Position numbers and translations under genes: made by a program
Notes under the pieces: generated by a model
What the model was told of the DNA's origin: nothing
The model's input: the letters and a program-made list of their open reading frames with translations, nothing else
Databases searched by the model: none
From: Neodontobutis hainanensis
Taxonomy: Eukaryota; Chordata; Actinopteri; Gobiiformes; Odontobutidae
Direction: 5' to 3'
Length of the DNA: 64,000 nt
Assembly: GCA_024349245.1 (NCBI GenBank)
Contig: JALDNG010000093.1
Span: 389,501 to 453,500 of the forward strand
In this document: positions 35,082 to 47,223 of the stretch, in pieces
Position numbering within the stretch: the first letter of the stretch is position 1
Layout: each line of letters starts with the position of its first letter

Positions 35082-36225
35082 CAGCATTCGTGATATGCAT
35101 GATCTTAAGGTTGTGCAATTGGACAATTAGTTGAAAAGGGTGTGTTCAGAAAAATAGCAGCTTGGCATTCAATTACTGAGGTTATCAATTTTGTGACAGG
35201 TTTTAATCAGGTGGCCCCTATTTAAGGATGAAGCCACCAGCACTTTTTGAACAACCATTTGAAAGCCTGAGGAAAATGGGTCGTTCAAAACATTGTTCAG
35301 AAGATTAAAACGTTCATTGGAATGGGGGAAAACCTATACATTATAGGCTGTTCAGCTAAAATGATCTCCAATGCCTTAAAATGGAGAGACGTGGAATAAA
35401 ACATAAGACAACCGTCAAAATGGAACAAAGAATAACCAGAATGGCAAATGCTCAGCCAATGACCAGCTCCAGGATGTTCAAAGACAGTCTGAAATTACCT
35501 GTAAGTACTGGGACAGCTAGAAAACATCAAGAATCCCCTGCAAAGTCCCTCTAATAAAAAAAAAGGCATGTGCAGAAGAGGTTACAATTTATCAAAGAAC
35601 ACATCAACTGGCCTAAAGAGAAATGGAGGAACATTTTGTAGACTGATGAGAGTAAAACTTTTCTTTTTGGGTCCGAGGGCCACAGACTGTACACATTGAA
35701 GATAGTGAATACCAGCACTCATGGATCAGTTTGCAAATGTCAAAATATTTGAAGAGGTCATGTTGCCTTATGCTGAAGAGGACATGCTCTGGAAATGTTT
35801 GTTTCAACAAGACAATGACCCCAAACACACCAGTAAACAAGCAAAGTCTTGGTTCCAAACCAATAAAATTAATGTTATGGAGTGGCCAGCCCAATCTCCA
35901 GACCTTAATCCAATTGAGAAGCTGTTTCTAAAGCAAAACCAAGAAATGTAAATAATTATGGAATGTTGTTAAAGAATCATGGAGTGGAAGAACAGCTGAG
36001 AGGTGCCACACAGATGTGAAGCAGTTTTAAAAAACTGTGAACATACAAATAAATATTAGTTTAGTAATTTACAGATTGCTAGAAATCCTAGAAAAAAAAA
36101 ACGTTTGTACAAAATAGTTTAGAGTTTGTACAGTCAACAGCGGACACTGCTATTTTTTTGAACACACTCCTTTCAACTATTTGCCCAATTGCACAGCCTT
36201 AAGGGCGTGCATATCATAAATGCTG
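35082..36225 (+). mobile_element. Tc1-like transposon with long terminal inverted repeats
   Basis: The ends are imperfect inverted repeats of about 80 bp. The left starts CAGCATTCGTGATATGCA and the right, reverse-complemented, starts CAGCATTTATGATATGCA; both continue through 'gtgcaattg' and 'gtgtgttca'. The plus strand carries a broken transposase beginning near 35276 (MGRSKHCSED). The C-terminal part at 35721-35951 is open: CLFQQDNDPKHTSKQAKSWF and MEWPAQSPDLNPIEKL, with the catalytic D in NDPKH and E in NPIE. Many stops upstream show that it is dead. The flanking TA is not preserved. Confidence 0.9.
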
Positions 36226-36689
36226 GGTCTTGTTTGTTTTCTGAGAATCTACTGCACCTACTGGTAACTTATTTGCCATTTAGCAACAAATGTATAATAA
36301 ATATACTAAAAACCTGGATTATTCTGGTTAGTCACATTTTACTATTATTATTTTGAACAATACTGTATATACACACTATACTATTTTATTATAGCCTATT
36401 TTTAGGGCTTTAGCAACCATTTCTACAGAAAGCACTTACCAGGCACATCAAAGGACAGCTTCCAGTTCGCATCTGCCATTAATATTGGGGGATTGTAGCC
36501 ACAATGTAAGCAACACAAATAGTCATATTTGAGTTCGGTTAATGCTGAATAAAGGAAGAAACGCTCTCCGGGAATTGTTGTGCTGAATTGTTATGTTTAG
36601 CTGGAGTTCCATTGCCTTGATGAATCTCCCAATTGATGAATGACTCAGTATCAATGACTTGTATCAACTTTTGTACACACCTCCCGGTC
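36226..36689. other. Unassigned intergenic sequence
   Basis: No gene or repeat recognised. Confidence 0.5.
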
Positions 36690-37044
36690 AAAAATGATCA
36701 GTCATTAGATATGATGGGGGAGACAGCAAAAGTGTAAAAAACTTAGCTCAAGTACATCCTGTTGTTGGCAGATCTACAGTGTCAACATTGTTTCAACAAA
36801 ATTGAACTTTTTTTGTACCTTGTGTATATAAGGCTTTTTGAGGCCTTGCTCACAGTTTATTGTGTGGCAGCACAATGGCAAGTCAATAAACTGTGAGCGA
36901 CGCTCTTGATTAAATATTTGATCACGCTAGTGAGGAAGAGAGAGACCAGGAAACTAACAGAGGTTGGATTAGAAGAGGAAGTGTCAGAAGATGAAGATGA
37001 TACAGAATATTATCCAGACCAAGAATTAACTGATAAAAGAAATC

Positions 37045-37075
<31 letters not shown>

Positions 37076-37640
37076 AAGAAGAAGAGAAATTCAGTGCTGA
37101 GTCTGCCCTTTACATTCAAATCAAAGAATGGGAACTTATCCTTGTCCTCTACCTCACCTGAGAATCAAGGCAGGCTTTCAGCTGAAAATGTCATCAGGAT
37201 GACCTACAAAATATGCTTGATGATATCAAACCATCTGAACTGTTGACCTGGACCTGGATGATTCCATTGAAACAATTGTGGTAAACAAGACCAATGTTGA
37301 TGGGAAAAAAAATTTCAAAGTCAACTGGAAGGAATTAACTCAGACAGATATGAAAGCTTAGATCCAGAAACAAATCTACCAGCAGTTTATGGGATGCAGA
37401 GTCTGGTCAGCAATTTTTTGGACCACTATGTCACTCGAAAAATTTCACATGTTGTCACGGGTAATTCCATGATACAAGACCAGGTTGTCATCAACAAGAC
37501 AAACTGACATTGATCAGATAGGTTTGAGATAAGTGGGTGGGGTGCCTGCCACTTCTTTAACCCAAGTCCAAACACGCACATCATGCACTGTACGTAGTGC
37601 ACCAAGTGTTCTGCTGGGCATCACATTGATCCTGCTGTGA
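36690..37640 (+). mobile_element. piggyBac-like transposon relic
   Basis: The frame at 36906-37100 has the acidic N-terminal text of piggyBac transposases (EEEVSEDEDDTEYYPDQE). An AGA-repeat encoding a run of arginines follows. Downstream, across frameshifts, are FKSKNGNLSLSS-like, RLSAENVIRM, WKELTQTDMKA and FWTTMSLEKFHMLSRVI. At about 37550-37640 cysteine-rich text may be the C-terminal zinc-binding end. The catalytic middle is deleted. The left flank has 'cccggtcaaaaatgatc', typical of terminal sequence in this group. No TTAA duplication was found. Confidence 0.65.
37046..37085. repeat. (AGA)n microsatellite
   Basis: About 13 AGA units inside the piggyBac relic, translated there as poly-Arg. 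Confidence 0.95.
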
Positions 37641-38670
37641 TTGAATGACATTAAGTAATTTTGTGCAGCTGCAACTGTTTCACATAAATGTGCAACACAG
37701 CCGACTTGTGCTGATTTATATGATTTGAAGGTTTCTAGTAGTGTTCAATTCAAACATTAGGGTGCGTAAAATTATGTTAAGGTGGTTAGAGGACGTGCAT
37801 CTAATAAAGTAAATAAAACCTCAACCTTGGGGAAGAAGGGGAAAAAATGGTGGTCTTTTTTTTCCCCAATCTCTCCTTAAGTCCTATAATAACATCAGAA
37901 TGAGGTATCCTTCTTCTGCAACTGAGTTTTTGATGAGAGCGAGAGGGATCTTTCAGAAATGAATAATCATTCAGAAATGTAAAGAGACTGAGAGTGGGAG
38001 TCAGAAGAGCAGCGAGGTGTCACACAGGCTGAGCTGTGTGCTGCGCAGCACCAGAATCACGTTACAATGTAGTACTCCAAACAAATGGTCTACTATCAAT
38101 AATTTTAATTATGGAGAACATATTTACATTTTAAATGTATATATTTTTGGAAGTTGTCTGAGTCAAACACCTGTCAGTTATTTATAATTACTTGTTTGGT
38201 TTGTGCTTCAGTGCTGCCTCTGTCTCAGTTATCCCTCCTCTGTCCCTCACACGGCACCAAACTGATCTCAGATCTCCCACTTGGCTCTGATTGGCTGTGA
38301 TTTAACAGAGACGGGGTTTGATTAAGACCAACTGTGTACTTTAATTTTAACATTATCTAAAATGATCCAAAATACTGGAAAGTACACCTGTTTGGTAATA
38401 AAAAAATTTAAAAATTAAGTCAGATGAACCTGCTTTTGCGCTTCGCCTCATGAGGTGCTCAGTTCTGAAATCTCTAACAGAGACTCTCCTGCTGTTTAAC
38501 AGAGCAAACAAAGCAGCACAAACTAAAAAAAACAGCTAAAAAAAAACAGAGTAGAGAAGAAGTCACAGAACAAAGAGTAAAAGAGTGGTAATGTGAAATC
38601 TTCTATTTTAATTATCCTGATTAGAACTCAATAATTAGAATTAGATTAGAAATAAATAAATACATATATG
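37641..38670. other. Unassigned intergenic sequence
   Basis: No gene seen. Contains 'cagagtagagaagaagtcac' and A-rich runs near 38520-38590. Confidence 0.5.
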
Positions 38671-38712
38671 TCTGTGAAGGTTCTCAGTTATCCAGGACAT
38701 CTTATATACAAC
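38671..38712 (+). mobile_element. Penelope-like terminal fragment
   Basis: 'aaggttctcagttatccagg' followed by 'acatctta' matches the terminal region also present at 48000-48030 and, inverted, at 3610-3640. Confidence 0.6.
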
Positions 38713-38715
38713 AGT

Positions 38716-38800
38716 ATAAATTGTGGAGAGAGCGGGAATCGAACTACCTACCTTCCGGTTGAAGGACAACCACTCTACCACTGAGCCACTCGTGGAGACA
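38716..38800 (-). mobile_element. SINE fragment, tRNA-like head
   Basis: Read on the minus strand: 'gagtggctcagtggtagagt' (A box), then 'agttcgattcccgctc' (B box), ending near 'atttatac'. Only the 5' part is present, directly abutting the Penelope fragment. Confidence 0.75.
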
Positions 38801-40735
38801 GGTGATCGGTAATAAGAATTATTTATGTCCTTATATTTATCCAGAGAGACACGTAGACAGATTATAATTTAATAAAATTATAAATTATAATTTAGCAATG
38901 GCCAGGTTTATTCTTGCAAGAAGAAGCAAAGCACACAAACATGTAACAAATTAGTACAGCGGGAGGTTTGCTTAAGGAAGTAAACAAAACATAAGACTTT
39001 ATACAACACAGTGCAGGCCTTGGTGGGTGGTGTATCTTACTTACCCACACCCCTCAAGGCACAATGCTCCAGGTGCAGAAGTCCCAGGACAAGCTCTAGT
39101 TATGTCTACTTCATGCTTGGTTAGCATGAAGGACATGACATAAATTTGACATGACTTGAAGAGAACTATAAGCCCCAGTAACTCTAAACATTAAAATTAA
39201 AATTCTTATAACATCCCCCCTCTTTATGCTGATAACAATTAGCATAAACAATCTACTAGCTTGAGTGTGAGTTGTTTACTTTGACAAAAGTGAAAACCCA
39301 GCGGAGCATCTGACCTAACCTAAGTACACCTGACCAATTGACCTAACGCTGGAAAAAACTCGTTTGTCCAGCCCTTGCCCCAAGGCGGCGTCAACACACA
39401 AACATCAAACATCACTTTATGTGATATGTCAACTGAATCTCAAACACATTTAAATCAAAGACAAAATGATTATACAGGGATATGTTCACAATCAAATGGG
39501 ACTCCACAGAGTCATGCACAGAGTTTAAGCTGGCCGCCCCATTGGACTCAAGATCTCCGGCCTGTCCCTGCCTGTCCATTACTGTCCCTGTAACGAAAAG
39601 AAAAACACATGGAGTGAGACATATGCACATTCTTAATGATTAAAATCAATTCTCTTAAGCGTCATAACTTCAATGAACCATACGGCCCTAAGGACTGTAG
39701 TATGATCCGTCCTGGAGCTGTTGTCCCGTTGGTGAACATGCAAACGTTCACGTCCCTCAGATATCAAAGTGTTCATCTGAGGTCAAAGGACCACAGTCGT
39801 TGGGCAGGTGCATGTCCAGGAATGTTGACCCAGCAATGTCCACATCCATCAATCTCACCAACAAGCTCCGGATACATGGAAATCAACACAAACAAAAGTT
39901 ATAAGACATGGAAGTGCCACACAAGTACATCTCAATACAGATTTAAAATCCATTCACTTTTCCAAATATTTTGTAACTGTTTTGTAGAACCAGGTCAAAA
40001 TCAATTACTCTATTCCAGAATACTCTGTCAATCCTTCTGCAGAGTGTGAAGTTCTTTCTCAAAGGCTTTAGTTATGCTGTTAACTAGACCTGTGTTACTT
40101 TGGATGAAATCATGTTCAGCTCAAAGCAGCTCAGTGCTATTTGTTCTGTCCAGTCCTTGGACCAGTTTTAATTCATTTCCAGGTTTAATTCACAGTTACA
40201 GCATTTCTCGTGCAATTCATAAACCTTTGTTGCTTATAAATGTAATTAATTTAATCCACATTTGCATAAATTGTCTCAAAGGAAAATGTCTAATTTCAAT
40301 GCTAATTGAATTTTAGCCTTATATTCATTAAGGATACCTTTTAAGAACCCTCTGTCATCAATGTATATGGGGCTCTCAAATAAACCTGAAGGAACTGCTG
40401 TTTGGTTCCTAAGGTGTTAGTTTTGACTCACGATGTTCTCCGTCACATTGTATGTAAACAAATAAACCGAGGATCCTTTAAGGACGCATGTTTCAAGTCA
40501 GCAGGCAATGTTGGTCTAATGGTCTTACTTTTGCAAAACCTCCAGACTTCCGCTTTGCACTGCACCTGTCCCTGATTTCTCAGTTCGTAAAGTTCAGAGT
40601 GATGTTACAGGAAGTCCTGTGACTCCAGTCACTATCCCTGCTCACAGGTGTACTCCTAGGTGTAAACCAAGATGACTATAAGTTTCGGGAGAATAGAACT
40701 CTAGATGGCCCCGGTAAGACCAGAGCAGATCACCT
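38801..40735. other. Unassigned, possibly an old LTR-type element
   Basis: No host gene recognised. The stretch has a mosaic of short open frames and a 'taacatccccc' patch at about 39210 that might mark an LTR retroelement border on the minus strand. No LTR pair, primer binding site or conserved polymerase motif was found, so the class stays open. Confidence 0.3.
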
Positions 40736-42545
40736 TTGTTTGTTCCTCACCCCCAAATATGCACCCCTCATCAATCGTGTGAAGCCATAAGTAAGGGGGC
40801 AGATTTCACACTCCAGGAAAGGTTTCTATACACAGACTCGAGTACATTTGCTTCTCAGGCCACCAGTGGCTCTCACACTGACATTGACCGCTACACCTCC
40901 ACTGTATTGGATTACATCCACTCCACCATAGACAATGTCATAACTCAGAAGCAGATCACCACATACCCAAATCATGGATGAACAAGGAGGTGCGCCTCCT
41001 GTTGAAGGCACGCAATACTGCCTTCAGATCACGGGATGCACAGGCCTACAGCACATCCAGAGCCAATCTGAAGAGGGGCATCAAAGAGGTCAAGCACTGC
41101 TATGACCTAAAGATAGAGGAGCACTTTTCCAACTCTGACCCTCAACGCATGTGGCAGGGCATCCAGGTCATCAGTAACTACAAAACCACCCATTCCTCTC
41201 CAAAGTGCCTTAACGACTACCGCCCGGTAGCTCTGACACCTATTGTCATGAAGTGTTTTGAGCGTCTGGTCCTGGGACACCTGAAGGACTCTTTGCCATC
41301 CACACTGGACTCTCACCAGTTTGCCTACCACAGCAATAGGAGCACAGAGGATGTCGTTTCCATGGCACGGCACTCTGTGCAAACACATCTGGACAATAAG
41401 AACACTTACTGCACCTATGCTGTTTGTTGACTTCAGCTCAGCATTCAACACAGTCATCCCGTCCAAGCTAATAGCCAAACTTGAAGACCTGGGCATTAAT
41501 TCCAATTGGCTATTAACTGAATCATGGACTTCCTGACCAACAGACCCCAGCAGGTCCAATCCGGGTCCATCTGCTCCAGCACCACCACACTCAACACTGG
41601 TGTACCACAGGGCTGTGTACTGAGCCCCTTCCTGTACTCCCTCTTCACCTCCGACTGCAGGCCTGTGAATGGATCTAACGCCATCATCAAGTTTGCGGAT
41701 GACACTACGGTGATTGGTCTCATCAGCAACAACGATGAGACTGCCTACAGGGAGGAGGTCCAGCACCTGGCCACATGGTGCAATGACAATAACCTGCACC
41801 TGAACACCTCATTGTGGACTTCAGGAAAGAGTCAAGAGGCACACACAACACCATCCGTGCTATACAGTGGGCGGCAGTATAGCACAGTGGGTGGAGCGGC
41901 CGTCCTTCGACCGGCAGGTGGGCGGATCGAATCCCGCTTGAAATATCCCACATCATAACATCCCGCTCTCCCCGCATACTGTCGTTGTGTCCTTGGGCAA
42001 GACACTTAACCTACATTGCCTCCAGTGATGTTCTGTAACACTAGTAATAGTTTAATGTATGTAAAGCGCTTTGAGTGCCTACTACAGTAGGTGGAAAAGT
42101 GCTATATAAAAATAAAGATTATTATTATTATTATCCACATCCATGGAACGGCTGTCAAGCGCTTCACCAGTTACAAGTTCCTGGGGACCCACATCTTGGA
42201 GGACCTGTCCTGGACTACCATCACCTCCAGCCTGGTCAAGAAGGCTCACCAGTGAAAACCGGCCAACACATCACAGGGACTCCACTTCCAGCCACCGAGG
42301 ACATCCAGAGGAACGTCCATAGACCGTTCTCTCTCTTGCACTCCGGCAGGTGTTTCAAGTGCATTTTATCATTTCTTTTTTATAGCAATAGCCATCTGTA
42401 TATTATTTTATAGTGTGTACATACCCATCTGCAAATTACTTTCTATACTAACTTATTTATTTAAGCAATACTGGATATCTTGCACTTGCAGCATGCACTT
42501 CTGGTTAGACCTAAACTGCATTTCGTTGCATTGTACTTGTACATG
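40736..42545 (+). mobile_element. L2/CR1-type LINE, split by a SINE
   Basis: The linker region (40978 onward: MNKEVRLLLKARNTAFRSRD) continues without a break into the reverse transcriptase ([36 protein letters not shown]). After a one-base shift it reads [17 protein letters not shown], then [16 protein letters not shown] and an intact catalytic FADD ([12 protein letters not shown]). A SINE at 41866-42132 interrupts the frame. The text resumes as HGTAVKRFTSYKFLGTHILE. The 3' tail 'aactgcatttcgttgcattg' near 42520 fits this clade. Inactive because of frameshifts and the SINE. Confidence 0.9.
41866..42132 (+). mobile_element. tRNA-derived SINE nested in the LINE
   Basis: Head 'gggcggcagtatagcacagt', B-box-like GGATCGAATCCC, body 'gtcgttgtgtccttgggcaa', tail 'gtaaagcgctttgagtgcct' ending in (ATT)n. 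Same subfamily as the minus-strand copy at 9705-9962. Confidence 0.9.
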
Positions 42546-42599
42546 TGTATATACATGTATATATATACACACATACGTTTTTTTTGGGAAAAACGCTTT

Positions 42600-42925
42600 A
42601 TAAAACATGCCACTGTCAAACATTAGTCGCCCTCTTATCTCCCATGTCTCAGGAGTTCTCTTTACTGCTGTGTCAGTACTCGAGAGTAAAATATAATTTA
42701 CTCTCAATAAAGTCTGTCAAACAATAAACTGTGAAAAGTGGTACTTTTCTTACCTTCTCTGTAAATGTTGAAGTCCTGTGAACAGCTGTCGCTGGCTGTC
42801 TGTTGCTCCGATTACCCAGACGTGCACGTACGAGCAGAACACTGACTGTAGTTCTCCTAACGGCCACTGGTGTCAGTAAATATTAGGTTTTTCTGAAAGT
42901 TACGCAACACCCCTTTTAATTGATG
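42600..42925. repeat. Unclassified element B, second (terminal) copy
   Basis: Matches 31265-31603. Shared words are 'cccatgtctca', 'gctgtgtcag', 'cactgactgtag', 'tcctaacggcca' and 'ttaggtttttctgaaagtta'. It ends 'cacccctttt', like the other copy's right end. Confidence 0.8.
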
Positions 42926-45900
42926 AACTATATAACCCTTTATGTTCTCAAGCAAACCCGCGCTAAATAGTACAAGAAGTATACAATGACCCAAAGACTG
43001 TGGATTTGTGGTACATAATGCACCACAAATTCCGATAACATAAAATAGTTGTTGTATTATATCACTAATGTTAAGCCAAAGTATGCTCATCTATTCCGAC
43101 CAATGTGTATCAACTTTTTTTGATTTGCTCAGAGTGTGGTTTAGTTTAATGTTATATAATATTTAGAACTGAATGCAACAATGTCAAACTAAATCTCTTT
43201 AGAGTCCGTCTCTATTTGCTTTAAAGGCTCAGCTCAGTTCTCCAAAAGAGCCGAAACAACCAAACCAGTCACAGGTATCAGTGATGCAGTAAAGTGAATT
43301 GTACACAAGTCTCTTGACCAAACCACGAGTGACCCAGGGCACAGTGGTTCAAATTTGCTTCATGAGGTACTGCGTACGTGTTGGAACCAGGTGTCAGAGA
43401 ACTATCGCGGCTTGTGAACATTGAGGCTTTCTTTCCTTTTGTACTGAAAATGATTGAAGCTTTAGGGCTTCACAGTGAGGAAGAACAGTGACTTCTGGTG
43501 GAAGACTAGAATTACAACAGCAGTTTCTTTATTTGAATGAAGTAGAGGAGAAGAAGGACAGTTTTAATTTTCATCCATTAAATCCTCATCTGTCTGCTTT
43601 AGCCACACTGCTGTAACATGTGTACATATAATACTATACTTACATTTTGGACTTTAATAGACAAAGTCAAACGTTGAGGGGACATTTGCAACAGTGTCCA
43701 GGGCACATAAAATAAAAATTATAAATTTGCATTGTTTGTATATTTGTGGACAGATATGTTTGTTATAAAATAACTGTGTAATGACTGAGCTGAGTAAAAC
43801 GGATAAAACACATTTTCAACAAACAAAAAAATAACACCATCTCTGTCTTAAAAAAATATTAATTGGGAAGTCTGTGGAACCCATTACAGTGGCCTGTATT
43901 ATTTTCATACTTGTTTTATTAATTCCACACTGCTAGTGCTCAGAGAGAACAAACTGAGCACAGAGAGCACAAACTGAGCACAGAGAGAACAAACTGAGCA
44001 CAGAGAGAAACAAACTCAGATTTGACACAAGACAATGCTGTTTAAAATGAAATAGCTTAACATTTCCTCACATAAACAGTTTAGACACTATAACAAAAAG
44101 ACGGTAAAAAAAATACTTTAATGTGATTCTTGTAGAAGGAACTGTCCAATGTGGCTGCTTTTACAAAGAAAATAAGATCAGCGACTAAATGTGCGCTGAA
44201 TAAATATAATTGCCGAAGCTTGTTTTTTATTTGCGTGATTAGAAATGTTGCAACTGTCCCACGCTACAACCATCCTTGCTATTCCCTACTAGCACAAAAC
44301 ATTGTGTGCAGTAAACTTTAAAGCTGCATGTTCATATACAGAGTTGAAGTTGTACACATGCTTTAGTGACGAGGCTTCTGTCTAAATTTGTATAGCAATA
44401 AAAGTAAATATTAGAGAAAAAATTAGTTGTGTTCATGGCTGGATTTGATCTTTCAGCCAAAGGGAAAATAATGTTTTAAAGTCCTGCATGCTTGTATTTT
44501 CCCCACAGTGCTGGGCTTAAAGTGGCTTCTTTACCGAGTGACTATTTCCCCAGCCTTAGAAAAGATTCTCTCGTCTAGTAAAGCGACAAAGCATTTACTG
44601 TAAACCAATAAAAATTTCTGTCAAACCAGTAAAGTAACGCTTTGTGAATAACGTTCAGCTCTGTCGGGAATCGAACCCACGCTAGAAAATTAACTAAAGT
44701 CTTGGGATTACATGACCCACCGCAGAGATCGATATCGGATGGCCAGAGAGTGGTTCATACGTCCCTCGTCACATGACAAACCATTCTTTGGTACAGCATG
44801 AGCCTCGTCTGTCAGAGGATCACTCACCCTGTGTCCAGATCCTCCCTGCCTGCTGGACAAAAGCCTACAACACTGTCCTTTGTACATAATTAGTCAATGA
44901 TGGCATTCCTTTTTTATTCCCAAAACTCTTTTACTGCATCAACACAGAAAGAATTCTGTATTACGAAGATAGTTGAGGATGCCACCTTTCCCATCTCTGT
45001 AAACTGGAAGAGAACTGCAGTATTGGAGAGGTTGTTTCCAGTCAGAAGTATGTTTGTTGATAAGATGACGTCTCCTCCTTGCATCCTATACTTCAGGACT
45101 TGTTGTTGGGCAGTCTTTCTATAATCTCCAAAAACGTTTTAGGAAAAAGGTACTTATTTGTCATTTTATTGGTTGTGTTGACATCTGTTCTGTAAAATTT
45201 GCAATAATTTTTTGAAAGATACTGGATACTCTACACTCGTGCTGCGTTCAGTGTAAATGCATTTGCTGATAGGCAGCTTGAGAAAGGTGAACAGTTGCAT
45301 CAAGTTTCTGTTGTAAGCAATGCAGGCAGGCTAATAAGATTACTTTCAAAATGAAATTATCTAAAATCCTAACATTTCACTGAGAAGCCTTGAAATTAAT
45401 ACATTAATACAGCTGTTATACGCACAGATAGGTGGGATAATCATCATCGGATGGATCTGAGGCCAGTTGGCCCTCAATTCAATCCTGTAATTTAAAAATA
45501 AACTAATAACAAAAAAAGTGCAGAAAAACATTGACATGTAAGATAACAAAATATGGTGACTCAGTGACTTGAACACTGTTCTCAAAACTGTTTGCTTGTT
45601 AATCGTCTACTACAAAAGACTCAGCCAAAAGCTCCATTGATGTAAAGCTACACAGGAAGACAGTATAAATAAAATACATACAATGAAACACGTAGTCTCA
45701 CCCCCCACTGTTCACATCCTTTTTATGTGTTATCTGCCACTGCTTTGAGCTCTTATCACACCATTGTCCCAGGGCAAAGCTAATGCTCAGTGATCAAAGG
45801 GAACATTTACATGTTGTCCCCTCCTTCTCTTTTGGGACGAGATTTATTTTCATAAGCAATCAATTGATTGATCAATAAATTGAGAGATAGAGACAGTAAC

Positions 45901-47223
45901 ATTTACCTTGCCTCCAAATCCTCCAAAGCTTCAAGCCAGTGGTTGGAAACTCATCCCTTTTGACAAAAAGTTTCTGTGTCACAGCCAAACTACAACCATT
46001 ACTGACCTGGTGGGAATGTCATGATTAGAAAAATCCAACAAACACAGTTACCTGTCAGATTCCCCTGCAGTAATCACTTTAGGATGCTGTGGCTATCCTG
46101 TCTCTTTTCTTGACCTGGAGGTATGTGGCAATACCTGATCATATTTACAAAAATATTACTTTTAACAGTGTTATTATATTTAAATTGATCCTTTACCTAC
46201 ATGTTACTTAATAGCTTAACATTTGATAATTAGAGCAAATGGGTACATACGCACAGCTAATCCCAACAAATGTTTACTTTATTCCCCACCTCGCTCTATT
46301 GTACGCTGTACTTTTTATCACAACTGGAGACCAGCTGATGTGATTTACATTACCATAAACAGAGCAGTAAATGGGCATAAAGTGAATATAACGAGTGTAG
46401 AAAGGATAACTGACCTTGTGAACTATGCCACATAACCTGTGGTTTACCCAAACGTGACCGGTGCCTCACCTCCAGGGGAGGAAGCAGAGTCACCCTGGAT
46501 TATGTTGATTAACTGATGCCACTAATCTGTCACTTTTCACAGAACAAACTCTTAAAACTCCAGATAAATCCATTTACATGACCTTAGGTCACCTCCTTCC
46601 AGACCCAGAGGTGACTTTGGAATTTCTTTGAGGCTTTCTTTTGAAGCTTAACTCCAACAGGTCCTCCCCAGGATCCTAACAGACATGAATCTACCTCTTC
46701 TTTGTAGTATATTGCAGTCCAATAAAATGTGCTAATTAATGTATTATTGCCCACCATGAGGATGATACTTCAAACACAACATTTATTGTGGGTTATGTGT
46801 TAATGTTATGTCTTGGCACTATGTGTTTTTCTCATTTGTGATTTGTCCATTGTGAAACAATGGGACATTTGAGTTTAGGTTTAGGCCATTTGCAAAGTTA
46901 CCCCCTGCACTTCTCCAAATATTTAGAGTTATAAAAACGGTTGTGCTCTGTTGTTTTGACGTTGCTTTTATGCTTCTCTTGGCCGCATCTCGTTTGTTTT
47001 CATAGTTTTTTTTTGGTTTTCCAAAACTCACTTTTCTTACTATTTTTGTTCAGACCTTCTCCAATGGTCTGTCTGAAATGTTTGTTTTTTAATAAATACA
47101 TTTAAATTTTTTTCTTTGATTAGCCAAATGTTAAGGTTTTTGTAAACTCAATTTTATGCCAATCTGGTCAAGGCCTGTGTCAAAAGTGTCATTGGATAGC
47201 CAAAACCTGACGCCTCTCGCTCT
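42926..47223. other. Unassigned intergenic sequence
   Basis: A 4.3 kb stretch with no supported gene. It holds a minisatellite at 43939-44017 and a B-box-like GGTTCGATTCCC on the minus strand near 44665 whose surroundings do not fold as a tRNA. Open frames (e.g. 44897-45124 and 46223-46435) show no family match. Confidence 0.5.
43939..44017. repeat. 20-bp minisatellite, about 4 units
   Basis: Unit 'aaactgagcacagagagaac' repeats at exactly 20-bp spacing (43951, 43971, 43991), with one-base variants. Confidence 0.93.

Noticed and set aside
38801..40735. Old endogenous retrovirus or other LTR element
   Set aside because: The impression rests on a border-like patch and weak coiled-coil-like text. 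No LTR pair, primer binding site or polymerase motif was found, so it is listed only as unassigned.
44640..44720. Possible tRNA gene on the minus strand (B-box-like GGTTCGATTCCC)
   Set aside because: A partial acceptor pairing (CTCTG/CAGAG) can be drawn, but no acceptable A box, D arm or anticodon stem fits, and the T stem pairs only three bases. Treated as chance or a remnant of a tRNA-derived repeat.
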